This document shows, piece by piece, positions 1 through 11,231 of a DNA stretch of 64,000 nt. The notes beneath the pieces were generated by a model, which did not search any database, was not told where the DNA came from, and worked only from the letters and a program-made list of their open reading frames with translations. The translations under genes were made by a program, and so were the position numbers. Numbering within the stretch: position 1 is the first letter of the stretch; the number at the start of each line of letters is the position of its first letter. Source of the stretch: Streptococcus mitis B6 (lineage in GTDB: Bacteria > Bacillota > Bacilli > Lactobacillales > Streptococcaceae); contig NC_013853.1 in NCBI RefSeq assembly GCF_000027165.1, forward strand, positions 806,001 to 870,000, written 5' to 3'.

Positions 1-1122
1 GAGATTAAAGATTTAGAGAATGCTACTACAGATACTAGTAAGACTGAGGTGAAACCCAATGTCAGTTCCAACACAGAAGTCATTCTTTTTGATAAGAATT
101 TTACCCAGCTCCTTTCTGGAAATCGATTTTTGGGCTTGGATAAGATTAAGTTAGAGAAAAAAGAACTAGGCCATATCTATCAGATTCAGGTTTTTAATAG
201 CTATGGACAAGAAGAAATCTATCGCATGATATTGATGGAAACGAATATCAGTTCGGTTTCAACCAATATCAAGTATGCTGCTGTCTTGATTAATACCAGC
301 CAGTTGGAGCAGGCCAGTCAAAAGCATGAGAAATTGATTGTGATCGTGATGGCAAGTTTCTGGATTTTGTCTTTGCTTGCCAGTCTCTATCTAGCTAGGG
401 TCAGTGTTCGTCCTCTGCTTGAGAGCATGCAGAAGCAGCAGTCCTTTGTGGAAAATGCCAGTCATGAGTTACGAACTCCTCTTGCAGTTTTGCAAAATCG
501 TTTAGAGACCCTTTTTCGTAAGCCAGAAGCAACCATTATGGATGTGAGCGAAAGCATTGCATCGAGTTTGGAAGAAGTCCGAAATATGCGTTTTTTGACG
601 ACGAACTTGTTGAATTTAGCTCGTAGAGATGATGGGATTAAGCCAGAACTTGCAGAAGTTCCAACCAGTTTTTTCAATACGACGTTTACAAACTATGAGA
701 TGATTGCTTCTGAAAATGACCGTGTCTTCCGTTTTGAAAATCGCATCCATCGAACGATTGTCACAGATCAGCTTTTACTAAAACAACTGATGACCATCCT
801 ATTTGATAATGCTGTCAAGTATACTGAAGAGGATGGTGAAATTGATTTTCTTATCTCGGCGACTGATCGCAATCTGTATTTACTGGTTTCTGATAATGGA
901 GTCGGTATTTCGACAGAAGATAAGAAGAAAATTTTTGATCGTTTTTATCGAGTGGACAAGGCTAGAACTCGTCAAAAAGGTGGTTTTGGTTTAGGATTAT
1001 CTCTGGCCAAGCAAATTGTAGATGCGCTTAAAGGAACCATTACTGTTAAAGATAATAAACCCAAGGGAACAATCTTTGAAGTGAAGATTGCCATCCACAC
1101 ACCATCGAAAAAGAAAAAATAA
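1..1122 (+). CDS. ciaH: sensor histidine kinase CiaH (5' end outside window)
   Basis: This is the C-terminal part of the membrane sensor kinase of the CiaRH two-component system, which in streptococci controls competence, cell-wall stress tolerance and small csRNAs. The reading frame is open to base 1, so the in-frame GTG at 49 is not the start; about 70 N-terminal residues, including the first membrane segment, lie outside. Visible in order: extracytoplasmic sensor region, a membrane helix near bases 335-400, the H-box SHELRTPL near base 465 with the phospho-accepting His, the N-box DNAVKY near 810, then the ATP-lid motifs DNGVGIS and GFGLGLSLAKQ. The sequence matches my memory of pneumococcal CiaH almost residue for residue. 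A strong hairpin terminator follows the stop. Confidence 0.96.
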   Translation, partial: EIKDLENATTDTSKTEVKPNVSSNTEVILFDKNFTQLLSGNRFLGLDKIKLEKKELGHIYQIQVFNSYGQEEIYRMILMETNISSVSTNIKYAAVLINTSQLEQASQKHEKLIVIVMASFWILSLLASLYLARVSVRPLLESMQKQQSFVENASHELRTPLAVLQNRLETLFRKPEATIMDVSESIASSLEEVRNMRFLTTNLLNLARRDDGIKPELAEVPTSFFNTTFTNYEMIASENDRVFRFENRIHRTIVTDQLLLKQLMTILFDNAVKYTEEDGEIDFLISATDRNLYLLVSDNGVGISTEDKKKIFDRFYRVDKARTRQKGGFGLGLSLAKQIVDALKGTITVKDNKPKGTIFEVKIAIHTPSKKKK

Positions 1123-1157
1123 ACATATCGCTCCAGATGGGGCGATATGTTTATTTT
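1121..1157. terminator. bidirectional terminator between ciaH and the DUF3270 gene
   Basis: A 14-bp stem (one G-U pair) with the 4-nt loop AGAT starts right after the ciaH stop and is followed by T residues. On the opposite strand it overlaps the stop codon of the convergent small gene and has an A/T-rich run there too, so it can serve both genes. Confidence 0.85.
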
Positions 1158-1438
1158 TTAAGTTTTCGTTTGATAAGAGAGCGTTGGACTTTTAAAACAA
1201 GTAAGCTGGATCCGATTGCTGCAGCGAAGGCAAGAGCAGTTGAGAATTTTAATGCTAAAAAGATAAAACTAAAGATAGCAATACAGATACAAAAAACAGC
1301 GATATTAACAAAAAATAGGATTTCCTTGAGATTGGCATCAGATTGCGCTTCAGGTGTATAATCTTGATAGCGAGGAATCTGATGGCTTAATTCTTCTTGA
1401 TAGTCTACCTCATAGGATTGTAATTTTCTTACGGGCAT
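1151..1438 (-). CDS. DUF3270-type small membrane protein
   Basis: A 95-residue protein of unknown function, convergent with ciaH. The N-terminal half is hydrophilic (acidic and Gln-rich); residues about 38-82 form two closely spaced membrane helices, and the tail RSLIKRKLKK is strongly basic, so both ends probably face the cytoplasm. An AAGGAGA Shine-Dalgarno lies just upstream of the ATG. The arrangement matches the small DUF3270 family gene next to ciaRH in pneumococci. The assignment is from memory of the family; no function is known to me. Confidence 0.8.
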   Translation of the reverse strand: MPVRKLQSYEVDYQEELSHQIPRYQDYTPEAQSDANLKEILFFVNIAVFCICIAIFSFIFLALKFSTALAFAAAIGSSLLVLKVQRSLIKRKLKK

Positions 1439-1561
1439 TATTCTCTCCTTAACAGTACATACCTATTTTATCATTTTTTCAGCAGAGAATTATTACAGAA
1501 AGATTACAAAAAGAATAAAGTCCCTTTTCATTTTCAAAGAATGGCTGATTTTGGAGAAATA

Positions 1562-1577
1562 TGGTATAATTCTTTTT
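1562..1577 (+). promoter_or_regulatory. extended -10 promoter giving a leaderless U32 mRNA
   Basis: TGGTATAAT (TATAAT at 1565-1570) lies 7 nt before the ATG at 1578. Normal start-site spacing puts the first transcribed base on or next to the A of the ATG, leaving no room for a ribosome binding site. Confidence 0.75.
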
Positions 1578-2507
1578 ATGGAAAAGATTATCATTACAGC
1601 AACTGCTGAAAGTATTGAACAAGTTGAACAACTACTCGAAGCTGGCGTAGACCGTATCTATGTCGGTGAGAAAGATTTTGGCCTTCGTCTGCCAACAACC
1701 TTTAGTTATGACCAATTGCGTGAAATCGCTAAGTTGGTTCATGAAGCTGGTAAGGAATTGATTGTTGCGGTCAATGCCCTCATGCACCAAGATATGATGG
1801 ACCGTATCAAGCCTTTCCTGGACTTCTTGGAAGAAATCAAGATAGACTACATTACGATTGGGGATGCAGGTGTCTTTTACGTAGTCAATCGCGATGGTTA
1901 TTCATTTAAGACCATCTACGATGCTTCGACTATGGTAACTAGCAGTCGTCAGATAAACTTCTGGGGACAAAAAGCTGGCGCATCTGAGGCTGTTTTGGCG
2001 CGTGAAATTCCATCAGCTGAACTTTTCAAAATGCCAGAGATTTTGGAAATTCCTGCTGAAGTTTTGGTTTACGGAGCTAGCGTTATCCATCATTCTAAAC
2101 GTCCGCTCTTGCAAAATTACTATAACTTTACGCACATCGATGATGAAAAGACGCGCAAGCGTGACCTCTTCTTGGCTGAGCCAAGTGACCCTGAGAGCCA
2201 TTACTCTATCTTTGAAGATAATCATGGAACCCACATCTTTGCCAATAACGACCTTGATTTGATGACCAAATTGACAGAATTGGTAGAGCATGGTTTCACT
2301 CACTGGAAACTAGAAGGGCTCTACACACCTGGTCAGAACTTTGTTGAGATTGCAAAACTCTTTATCCAAGCGAGTAGCTTGATTCAAGAGGGCAACTTTA
2401 GCCATGACCAAGCCTTCTTGCTGGATGAAGAAGTTCGTAAACTTCACCCTAAAAACCGATTCCTTGATACAGGATTTTATGATTACGATCCTGACATGGT
2501 TAAATAG
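1578..2507 (+). CDS. U32 family peptidase-like protein (TrhP1/YrrN type)
   Basis: A 309-residue member of the U32 'peptidase' family. In Bacillus and E. coli, U32 proteins of this kind act in prephenate-dependent hydroxylation of tRNA uridine-34 (TrhP), and the length equals the short B. subtilis paralogue YrrN; this functional link is inferred. The N-terminus has the family pattern: strand EKIIITATAES, then LLEAGVDRIYVGEKDFGLR. The start at 1578 is chosen because an in-frame ATG at 1551 lies upstream of the -10 box and could not be transcribed. In Bacillus two U32 genes are adjacent; here there is one alone, followed by its own terminator. Confidence 0.85.
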   Translation: MEKIIITATAESIEQVEQLLEAGVDRIYVGEKDFGLRLPTTFSYDQLREIAKLVHEAGKELIVAVNALMHQDMMDRIKPFLDFLEEIKIDYITIGDAGVFYVVNRDGYSFKTIYDASTMVTSSRQINFWGQKAGASEAVLAREIPSAELFKMPEILEIPAEVLVYGASVIHHSKRPLLQNYYNFTHIDDEKTRKRDLFLAEPSDPESHYSIFEDNHGTHIFANNDLDLMTKLTELVEHGFTHWKLEGLYTPGQNFVEIAKLFIQASSLIQEGNFSHDQAFLLDEEVRKLHPKNRFLDTGFYDYDPDMVK

Positions 2508-2520
2508 AGTAAATGGATAG

Positions 2521-2562
2521 TTGAGAGAAGGAAGATGCAAACATTTCTTCTCTCAATTTTTC
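2521..2562 (+). terminator. terminator of the U32 gene
   Basis: The 10-bp inverted repeat TTGAGAGAAG / CTTCTCTCAA is followed by a T-rich run (TTTTTC). Confidence 0.8.
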
Positions 2563-2690
2563 TTATTCTCCAATATTTTCAAAAAAAATAAGTAGGCTAG
2601 GATGCTCTGTTTGCTGGGATTTTTAAGAAAAGTAACCTTCTTGAGTTTAAAAATTATCCCATGTTTGCAGGTGCCAAATGTCCCTTTTTT

Positions 2691-2707
2691 TGGTATAATT
2701 TTTTATA
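2691..2707 (+). promoter_or_regulatory. extended -10 promoter giving a leaderless helicase mRNA
   Basis: TGGTATAAT (TATAAT at 2694-2699) is 8 nt from the ATG at 2708. No Shine-Dalgarno fits between them; the intervening bases are all A/T. Confidence 0.7.
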
Positions 2708-5158
2708 ATGAAAACGATTGGTAATCGCTATGTTGTGGTGGATTTAGAGGCAACTAGCACAGGTAGTAAGGCTAAAATTATCCAAGTGGGAATTGTAGTG
2801 ATTGAGGATGGAAAAATCGTCGATCACTATACGTCGGATGTCAATCCACATGAACCTTTGGATGCTCATATCAAAGAACTGACAGGACTGACAGACAAAC
2901 GTCTGGCGCAAGCACCTGATTTTTCGCAAGTTGCCAGAAAAATCTTTGACTTGGTGAAGGATGGGATTTTTGTAGCCCATAATGTTCAGTTTGATGCCAA
3001 TCTCTTGGCGGAAAATTTATTTTTTGAAGGCTATGAACTAAGAAATCCTCGTGTTGATACGGTCGAATTGGCTCAGGTCTTTTTCCCTGAACTGGAAAAA
3101 TATAGTTTACCGATTTTGTGTCGAGAATTAGGAATTCCTCTAAAGCACGCTCACACAGCCCTTTCAGATGCCCAAGCTACTGCAGAATTACTCCTTTTTT
3201 TACGGGAAAAGATGGCCCAACTTCCTAAAGGACTCTTGGAACGCTTGCTGGAAATGGCTGATGCTCTCTTATATGAGTCCTACCTGGTTATTGAAGAAAT
3301 TTATCGTAACCAATCTATCCTGAGTTCTCCAGACTTAGTCGAAGTTCAAGGACTGTATTTCAAGAAAACTGCAGCTCTCAATGAGCCAAGAAAATTATCT
3401 CAAGATTTTTCTAAGAATATTTCTCTGTTGAACCTTGAAGTGAGGGAGGAGCAAGAAAATTTTGCTAAAGAGGTTGGTTTGCTATTGGAAGATGAGCCTG
3501 TCTCATTAATTCAAGCGCCGACAGGGATTGGGAAAACCTATGGCTATCTCTTACCCGCTTTATCTCAAGCCAAAGAGTGTCAAATTGTTCTTAGCGTTCC
3601 GACAAAGATTCTTCAAAATCAAATCATGGAAGAAGAAGGTAGACGTCTTAAGGAAGTGTTCCATATAGATATTTATAGTTTAAAGGGGCCTCAAAATTAT
3701 CTGAAGCTGGATGCCTTTTATCGTTCCTTGCAGGAAAATGATGAAAATCGCTTATTTAGACGCTTTAAAATGCAACTCTTGATCTGGCTGACTGAGACAG
3801 AGACAGGAGATTTGGATGAAATTGGGCAACTCTACCGTTACCAACATTTTCTGACAGATATTCGTCATGATGGGAATTTATCATCTAAAAGCTTATTTGT
3901 GACGGAAGATTTTTGGAAACGTAGTCAAGAAAGGTCACAAACCTGCAAGCTTTTAGTGACCAATCATGCCTATCTTGTAACCAGACTTGAAGATAATCCT
4001 GAATTTGTCAGTGACCGTTTATTGATTATTGATGAAGTTCAAAAAGTTTTGTTGGCCCTAGAAAATCTGCTTCAACAGTCCTATGATATCCAGTCTATTA
4101 TTGATTTAGTTGATAAGGCTTTAGTAGGAGAAGAAAACAGGGTTCAACAACGAATACTAGAAAGTATTCGCTTTGAATGCCTCTACTTGATCGAACAATT
4201 TCAGTCTGGCAAATCTAGGAAAAATATCTTAGATTCTCTTGCCAATCTCCATCAGTATTTTTCAGAATTAGAGGTAGAAGGCTTTGGGGAACTGGTCCAC
4301 TATTTTACAGCTGACCGAGACTACTGGCTTGAAGCAACTGAAACGAGTCAGAAGAAAATTCAGATTTCTTCTACAAAATCAGGTCGTATTTTTCTATCTT
4401 CTTTAGTGCCTGATTCATGTCAAGTCTTGGGAGTGTCGGCCACTCTTGAGATTAGTCAGAGGGTTTCTTTGGCAGACCTTTTAGGCTATCCTGAAGCCAA
4501 ATTTGTTAAGATTGAAGCTTGTAAAAAACAGGATCAAGAAGTGGTCTTGGTCAAAGATTTTCCTCTAGTAACAGAAACCTCCTTAGAAGTCTACGTCAAA
4601 GAGGTATCTGATTTGCTGATGGATGTTCAAGCTTTCCAGCAACCGATTTTAGTTCTCTTTACTGCTAAAGAAATGCTTCTAGCAGTATCGGATTTACTTC
4701 CAGTTAGCCATCTGGCCCAGTATAAAAATGGCGATGTTCATCAACTGAAGAAACGCTTTGAAAAAGGAGAACAACAAATCCTGCTTGGTGCAGCAAGTTT
4801 CTGGGAGGGAGTTGATTTTTCAAGTCATCCTTTTGTGATTCAAGTTGTACCAAGACTTCCTTTCCAAAATCCTCAAGAGCCCTTGACGAAAAAGATCAAT
4901 CAGGAACTAATTCAAGAAGGGAAAAATGCCTTTTATGATTATCAATTGCCAATGGCCATTATTCGTTTAAAGCAAGCTTTGGGAAGAAGTATGAGACGTG
5001 AACACCAACGTTCTTTAACCCTTATTTTGGATAGGAGAATTGTCGGAAAGCGATATGGCAAACAGATAGTAGCATCTCTAGCAAAAGAAGCGACTGTTAA
5101 AACAGTCTCTCGATCCGAAGTTGATGAGGCTATTGATAGATTTTTAAATGAACTTTGA
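2708..5158 (+). CDS. dinG: DinG-type fused DnaQ-like exonuclease / ATP-dependent helicase
   Basis: An 816-residue two-domain repair protein of the Gram-positive DinG type. Residues about 1-170 are a DEDDh 3'-5' exonuclease: Exo I VVDLEATS, Exo II FVAHNVQFDANLL, Exo III HTALSDAQATAELL. Residues about 245-810 are an XPD/DinG-like superfamily 2 helicase with Walker A APTGIGKTYGYL, motif III-like GVSATLE and motif VI-like QALGRSMRR. The Walker B/DEAH position reads IIDEVQKV: the DE pair is kept but AH is replaced by VQ. E. coli-type iron-sulphur cysteines are not obvious. Transcribed from its own leaderless-type promoter; rodA follows after 36 nt. Confidence 0.9.
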   Translation: MKTIGNRYVVVDLEATSTGSKAKIIQVGIVVIEDGKIVDHYTSDVNPHEPLDAHIKELTGLTDKRLAQAPDFSQVARKIFDLVKDGIFVAHNVQFDANLLAENLFFEGYELRNPRVDTVELAQVFFPELEKYSLPILCRELGIPLKHAHTALSDAQATAELLLFLREKMAQLPKGLLERLLEMADALLYESYLVIEEIYRNQSILSSPDLVEVQGLYFKKTAALNEPRKLSQDFSKNISLLNLEVREEQENFAKEVGLLLEDEPVSLIQAPTGIGKTYGYLLPALSQAKECQIVLSVPTKILQNQIMEEEGRRLKEVFHIDIYSLKGPQNYLKLDAFYRSLQENDENRLFRRFKMQLLIWLTETETGDLDEIGQLYRYQHFLTDIRHDGNLSSKSLFVTEDFWKRSQERSQTCKLLVTNHAYLVTRLEDNPEFVSDRLLIIDEVQKVLLALENLLQQSYDIQSIIDLVDKALVGEENRVQQRILESIRFECLYLIEQFQSGKSRKNILDSLANLHQYFSELEVEGFGELVHYFTADRDYWLEATETSQKKIQISSTKSGRIFLSSLVPDSCQVLGVSATLEISQRVSLADLLGYPEAKFVKIEACKKQDQEVVLVKDFPLVTETSLEVYVKEVSDLLMDVQAFQQPILVLFTAKEMLLAVSDLLPVSHLAQYKNGDVHQLKKRFEKGEQQILLGAASFWEGVDFSSHPFVIQVVPRLPFQNPQEPLTKKINQELIQEGKNAFYDYQLPMAIIRLKQALGRSMRREHQRSLTLILDRRIVGKRYGKQIVASLAKEATVKTVSRSEVDEAIDRFLNEL

Positions 5159-5194
5159 TAAATAGTATTGTATGAAAGTATAAGGTTAGTGTAT

Positions 5195-6418
5195 ATGAAA
5201 CGTTCTCTCGACTCTAGAGTCGATTATAGTTTGCTATTGCCAGTGTTTTTTCTACTGGTTATTGGCGTGGTGGCTATCTATATAGCTGTTAGTCATGATT
5301 ATCCAAACAATATTCTGCCCATTTTAGGGCAGCAGGTCGCCTGGATCGCCTTGGGGCTTGTGATTGGTTTTATCGTCATGCTCTTTAATACAGAATTTCT
5401 TTGGAAAGTGACCCCCTTTCTGTATATTTTAGGCTTGGGACTTATGGTCTTGCCGATTGTCTTTTATAATCCAAGCTTAGTTGCATCAACGGGTGCCAAA
5501 AACTGGGTATCGGTAAATGGTGTTACCTTGTTCCAACCATCAGAGTTTATGAAGATATCCTACATTCTCATGTTAGCTCGTGTGATTGTCCAGTTTACCA
5601 AAAAACATAAGGAATGGAGACGCACAGTTCCGCTGGACTTCTTGTTGATTTTCTGGATGATTGTCTTTACCATTCCAGTCCTAGTTCTTTTGGCACTTCA
5701 AAGTGACTTGGGGACGGCTTTGGTTTTTGTAGCCATTTTCTCAGGAATCGTCTTGCTATCAGGAGTTTCTTGGAAAATTATTATCCCAGTATTTGTGACT
5801 GCTGTAACAGGAGTTGCTGGTTTCTTAGCCATCTTTATTAGCAAGGACGGACGAGCTTTTCTTCACCAGATTGGAATGCCGACCTACCAAATCAATCGGA
5901 TTTTAGCTTGGCTCAATCCCTTTGAGTTTGCCCAAACAACGACTTACCAGCAGGCTCAAGGGCAGATTGCCATTGGGAGCGGTGGCTTATTTGGTCAAGG
6001 TTTTAATGCTTCTAACCTGCTTATCCCAGTTCGAGAGTCGGATATGATTTTCACGGTCATTGCAGAAGATTTTGGCTTTATTGGCTCTGTCCTTGTTATC
6101 GCCCTTTATCTCATGTTGATTTATCGTATGTTGAAGATTACTCTCAAATCAAATAACCAGTTCTACACCTATATTTCCACAGGTTTGATTATGATGTTGC
6201 TCTTCCACATCTTTGAGAATGTCGGTGCTGTGACGGGCCTGCTTCCTTTGACGGGGATTCCACTGCCCTTCATTTCTCAAGGGGGGTCTGCTATTATCAG
6301 TAATCTGATTGGTGTTGGCTTGCTTTTATCGATGAGTTACCAGACTAATCTAGCTGAAGAAAAGAGTGGAAAAGTCCGATTAAAGCGGAAAAAGGTTGTA
6401 TTAAAACAAATTAAATAA
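5195..6418 (+). CDS. rodA: RodA, SEDS peptidoglycan glycosyltransferase
   Basis: RodA polymerises lipid II into glycan strands for peripheral (elongation) wall growth together with a class B penicillin-binding protein. The 407-residue protein has about ten membrane helices and SEDS hallmarks: the catalytic-region LALQSDLGTALVF with its conserved Asp, FQPSEFMKI, the large extracellular loop around GGLFGQGFNASNLL and the C-terminal GIPLPFISQGGSAII. A longer frame opens at 5168, but MKRSLDSRVDYS at 5195 matches the family start and has AAGG upstream. The tail is basic and cytoplasmic. It lies 36 nt after dinG. Confidence 0.93.
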   Translation: MKRSLDSRVDYSLLLPVFFLLVIGVVAIYIAVSHDYPNNILPILGQQVAWIALGLVIGFIVMLFNTEFLWKVTPFLYILGLGLMVLPIVFYNPSLVASTGAKNWVSVNGVTLFQPSEFMKISYILMLARVIVQFTKKHKEWRRTVPLDFLLIFWMIVFTIPVLVLLALQSDLGTALVFVAIFSGIVLLSGVSWKIIIPVFVTAVTGVAGFLAIFISKDGRAFLHQIGMPTYQINRILAWLNPFEFAQTTTYQQAQGQIAIGSGGLFGQGFNASNLLIPVRESDMIFTVIAEDFGFIGSVLVIALYLMLIYRMLKITLKSNNQFYTYISTGLIMMLLFHIFENVGAVTGLLPLTGIPLPFISQGGSAIISNLIGVGLLLSMSYQTNLAEEKSGKVRLKRKKVVLKQIK

Positions 6419-6428
6419 GGAGAAAATC

Positions 6429-6983
6429 ATGGTAAAAGTAGCCGTTATGTTAGCTCAGGGCTTTGAAGAAATTGAAGCCTTGACAGTTGTAGATGTCTTG
6501 CGTCGCGCCAATATCACTTGTGATATGGTTGGTTTTGAAGAGCAAGTGACGGGTTCGCATGCAATCCAAGTAAGAGCAAATCATGTCTTTGATGGAGATT
6601 TATCAGACTATGATATGATTGTTCTTCCTGGTGGGATGCCTGGTTCTGCACATTTGCGCGATAATCAGGCCTTGATTCAAGAGTTGCAAAGCTTCGAGCA
6701 AGAAGGAAAAAAACTAGCAGCCATTTGTGCTGCGCCAATTGCCCTCAATCAAGCAGGGCTATTGAAAAACAAGCACTACACTTGTTATGACGGCGTTCAA
6801 GAGCAAATCCTTGATGGTCACTACGTCAAGGAAACAGTAGTGGTAGATGGTCATTTGACAACTAGTCGAGGCCCTTCAACAGCCCTTGCTTTTGCCTACG
6901 AGTTGGTAGAGCAATTAGGAGGAGACGCAGAGACTTTACGAACAGGAATGCTCTATCGAGATGTCTTTGGTAAAAATCAGTAA
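6429..6983 (+). CDS. DJ-1/PfpI family protein (ThiJ/YajL type)
   Basis: A 184-residue class I glutamine amidotransferase-like protein of the DJ-1/YajL group. Members act in protection against protein and DNA glycation or oxidative stress; the exact activity here is unproven. Visible: N-terminal strand VAVMLAQGFEEIEALT with the conserved Glu, VLPGGMPGSAHLR, and the nucleophile elbow LAAICAAPIAL with the reactive Cys. It is only 10 nt behind rodA with an AAGGAG site, so the two are co-transcribed. Its terminator is the landing site of the IS30-family element. Confidence 0.9.
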   Translation: MVKVAVMLAQGFEEIEALTVVDVLRRANITCDMVGFEEQVTGSHAIQVRANHVFDGDLSDYDMIVLPGGMPGSAHLRDNQALIQELQSFEQEGKKLAAICAAPIALNQAGLLKNKHYTCYDGVQEQILDGHYVKETVVVDGHLTTSRGPSTALAFAYELVEQLGGDAETLRTGMLYRDVFGKNQ

Positions 6984-7010
6984 AACGGGAGTCAAACTCT
7001 CGTTTTTTTT
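6984..7010 (+). terminator. terminator of the DJ-1 gene, target of the IS insertion
   Basis: Stem AACGGGAG / CTCTCGTT (one G-U), loop TCAAA, then eight T. The right arm plus the T run is duplicated at the far end of the IS. Confidence 0.88.
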
Positions 7011-7011
7011 A
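6999..7011 (+). repeat. left target-site duplication of the IS30-family element (13 bp)
   Basis: CTCGTTTTTTTTA here recurs exactly at 8555-8567 on the other side of the element. Confidence 0.75.
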
Positions 7012-8554
7012 GGTAACTTCTAAAACTAACTTCCAGTTTCCCACAACCTAGCTTTTAGTATGAGAAAAATGCGTGAAATCAGTGGAAATCCGTCTTAGAC
7101 TAACTTCCACTGGTTTTCTTTTTCTTGATATATAAGGGTTCAAAAGCGAAAAGACTCAGAAAAAAGTGCACGACAAATAGCCCTAAAACAGAGTCGTCTT
7201 AGAGTAAATTCCAGTTGCTAGCGTTTAGTGTGAGACTTTTCGATGGTGATAAGATGTGTAGTTAGAGGGGAAAATTCCCTTTATTTCAATAAATCAGGTG
7301 ATAAGTGTGTGTCTTCTGGTTTGACAAATTGGCAACCCAGAAGAGCAGCGATGTCCTCGCCAAAGGTGAAGGTGAAGACGTCGTAAGCAGATTTTCCTTG
7401 AAACTCTTCTCGTTTCAAGGAATTGACATGGGAAATGACTAGATTGACGTCTTTCTGAGTCAGCTGGTCAAAGGAAGTGCCCTTGGGAAGAATGGCTCGC
7501 AAAACCGTATGGTTCTTCTCAATCCGCCCCTTCTGGTCAGGACGGCTAGGGTCGCAGAAGTAGAGGTGAGACTTCCCATCAATGTCTCGCTCAAGCTCCT
7601 CCACATAGGCGAACTCAGATCCGTTGTCTGTGAGAATGACAGGGAACAGCTGATGGAACGCATACCCTCCGTCCATGACTCTTTCTTTCAAAGCTGCGAA
7701 TTTAGTGGCGACTTCCAGAGCAGTCTTGTTGTTCAAAAGCAGGGCGAAGAGGAAGTTGCAGAAGGAAACGTTGAAGGTGAGCAGTAGCTTTCCACCAGGT
7801 CTGCCGATGACCGTGTCCATTTCCAACCATTTGAAGAAATCATCTGTTTCTCGTAACTCTTGGAAATCTTGATAGGTCCGCCCAATTTTCAGCTCTTTAG
7901 GAATAGCTACTTTTCTGGATTTTCTGCGTTCCTTGAACGTGACCATCCGAGGGAAATCAATGGGCTTGGCTGTCAGATAGCCCAGCTTGGCATGCCGATA
8001 CACCGTAGCTTTCGACACAGGTAGGTTATGTGTCTGAATGATATGGTAGATGCTTTGTTTCTTCTGGATGCCTTGGGTTAAGACCTTGTCCATCTGATAA
8101 AAACTTTCCTTGTTTAGGGGAATTCCCTGTCTGGATTCCCTCAACATAGTCTCGTACTGCTCCTGTGCCTTTTTCGCGTAGTAAAGATAGCGGTTAAACC
8201 CACAATCCGTCCTCTTTTTTGGACAGTTGTTACAGACATAAGGAGCTTTTTTGAGAAGAGGGCAATCCGTGCAATCAGATTTGACGGATGTTGGATGCAT
8301 GATGCGATTGCGCTTGATTTCCTTTGAAATCGTTGACGGGTCTTTCCCCATCTTCTCAGCGATGGAACGGAAAGTCTCCTGTTGGCTGATTCCAGTTTGG
8401 ATGTCAATACGGTCTTCTAGAGTGAGATGTTTTTGTTTTTTCGTCATGAGGTACCTCCTCACGAAAAGTCTCAGACTTAATTCTAGCATAATTCATCGTC
8501 TGAGACTAACTTCCAGTTTTGGGAGAGAGATGGAAGTTACTTTGAGAAGTTACG
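7012..8554 (-). mobile_element. IS30-family insertion sequence, about 1.54 kb, apparently intact
   Basis: The element carries one transposase gene (7281-8447, minus) and is bounded by 23-bp inverted repeats, 7013-7035 and 8531-8553, matching at 21 of 23 positions. A second inner inverted repeat of 27 bp with 5 mismatches lies at 7216-7242 and 8462-8488. Short direct copies of CGTCTNAGASTAAMTTCCA occur at 7091, 7195 and 8497, presumably transposase-binding sites. A 13-bp direct repeat flanks it. The roughly 270 bp between the left end and the transposase stop hold only these repeats. IS30 elements usually duplicate 2-3 bp, but some relatives make longer duplications of inverted repeats or terminators. 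Confidence 0.85.
7281..8447 (-). CDS. IS30-family transposase
   Basis: A 388-residue DDE transposase. Residues about 5-45 are the helix-turn-helix with the IS30 signature (HLTLEDRIDIQ, DPSTISKEIKRNR), followed by a Cys-rich stretch (CTDCPLL, CNNCPKKRTDC) that may bind zinc. The catalytic core shows D in LEMDTVIG, D in ILTDNGSEF and E in KGRIEKNHTVLR. The start at 8447 is chosen for GAGGAGGT just upstream; the frame runs 14 codons further but without a ribosome site. No frameshift or stop is seen, so the enzyme could be active. Confidence 0.93.
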   Translation of the reverse strand: MTKKQKHLTLEDRIDIQTGISQQETFRSIAEKMGKDPSTISKEIKRNRIMHPTSVKSDCTDCPLLKKAPYVCNNCPKKRTDCGFNRYLYYAKKAQEQYETMLRESRQGIPLNKESFYQMDKVLTQGIQKKQSIYHIIQTHNLPVSKATVYRHAKLGYLTAKPIDFPRMVTFKERRKSRKVAIPKELKIGRTYQDFQELRETDDFFKWLEMDTVIGRPGGKLLLTFNVSFCNFLFALLLNNKTALEVATKFAALKERVMDGGYAFHQLFPVILTDNGSEFAYVEELERDIDGKSHLYFCDPSRPDQKGRIEKNHTVLRAILPKGTSFDQLTQKDVNLVISHVNSLKREEFQGKSAYDVFTFTFGEDIAALLGCQFVKPEDTHLSPDLLK

Positions 8555-8567
8555 CTCGTTTTTTTTA
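8555..8567 (+). repeat. right target-site duplication of the IS30-family element
   Basis: CTCGTTTTTTTTA, identical to 6999-7011. It restores the end of the DJ-1 terminator on the far side of the element. Confidence 0.75.
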
Positions 8568-8612
8568 TGTGGAAAACTCAGGGGAATCATCGCTTTTTTC
8601 ATAAAAAAATGC

Positions 8613-8625
8613 TATAATGAAGGGT
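8613..8625 (+). promoter_or_regulatory. -10 promoter giving a leaderless HAD mRNA
   Basis: TATAAT at 8613-8618 is 7 nt before the ATG at 8626. An in-frame ATG at 8617 lies inside the -10 box, so it cannot be the start. Confidence 0.7.
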
Positions 8626-11150
<2,525 letters not shown>

Positions 11151-11187
11151 AAAATCGGGAGAAGTAGTTCCCTTGGTCAAAAAAATA

Positions 11188-11200
11188 TGATATAATCATT
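11188..11200 (+). promoter_or_regulatory. -10 box of the ezrA promoter
   Basis: TATAAT at 11191-11196, about 35 nt before the ezrA start, with AAAGGAG between. A good -35 is not obvious. Confidence 0.55.
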
Positions 11201-11231
11201 ACGATTGTTTCAAGTAAAAAAGGAGTTTAAT

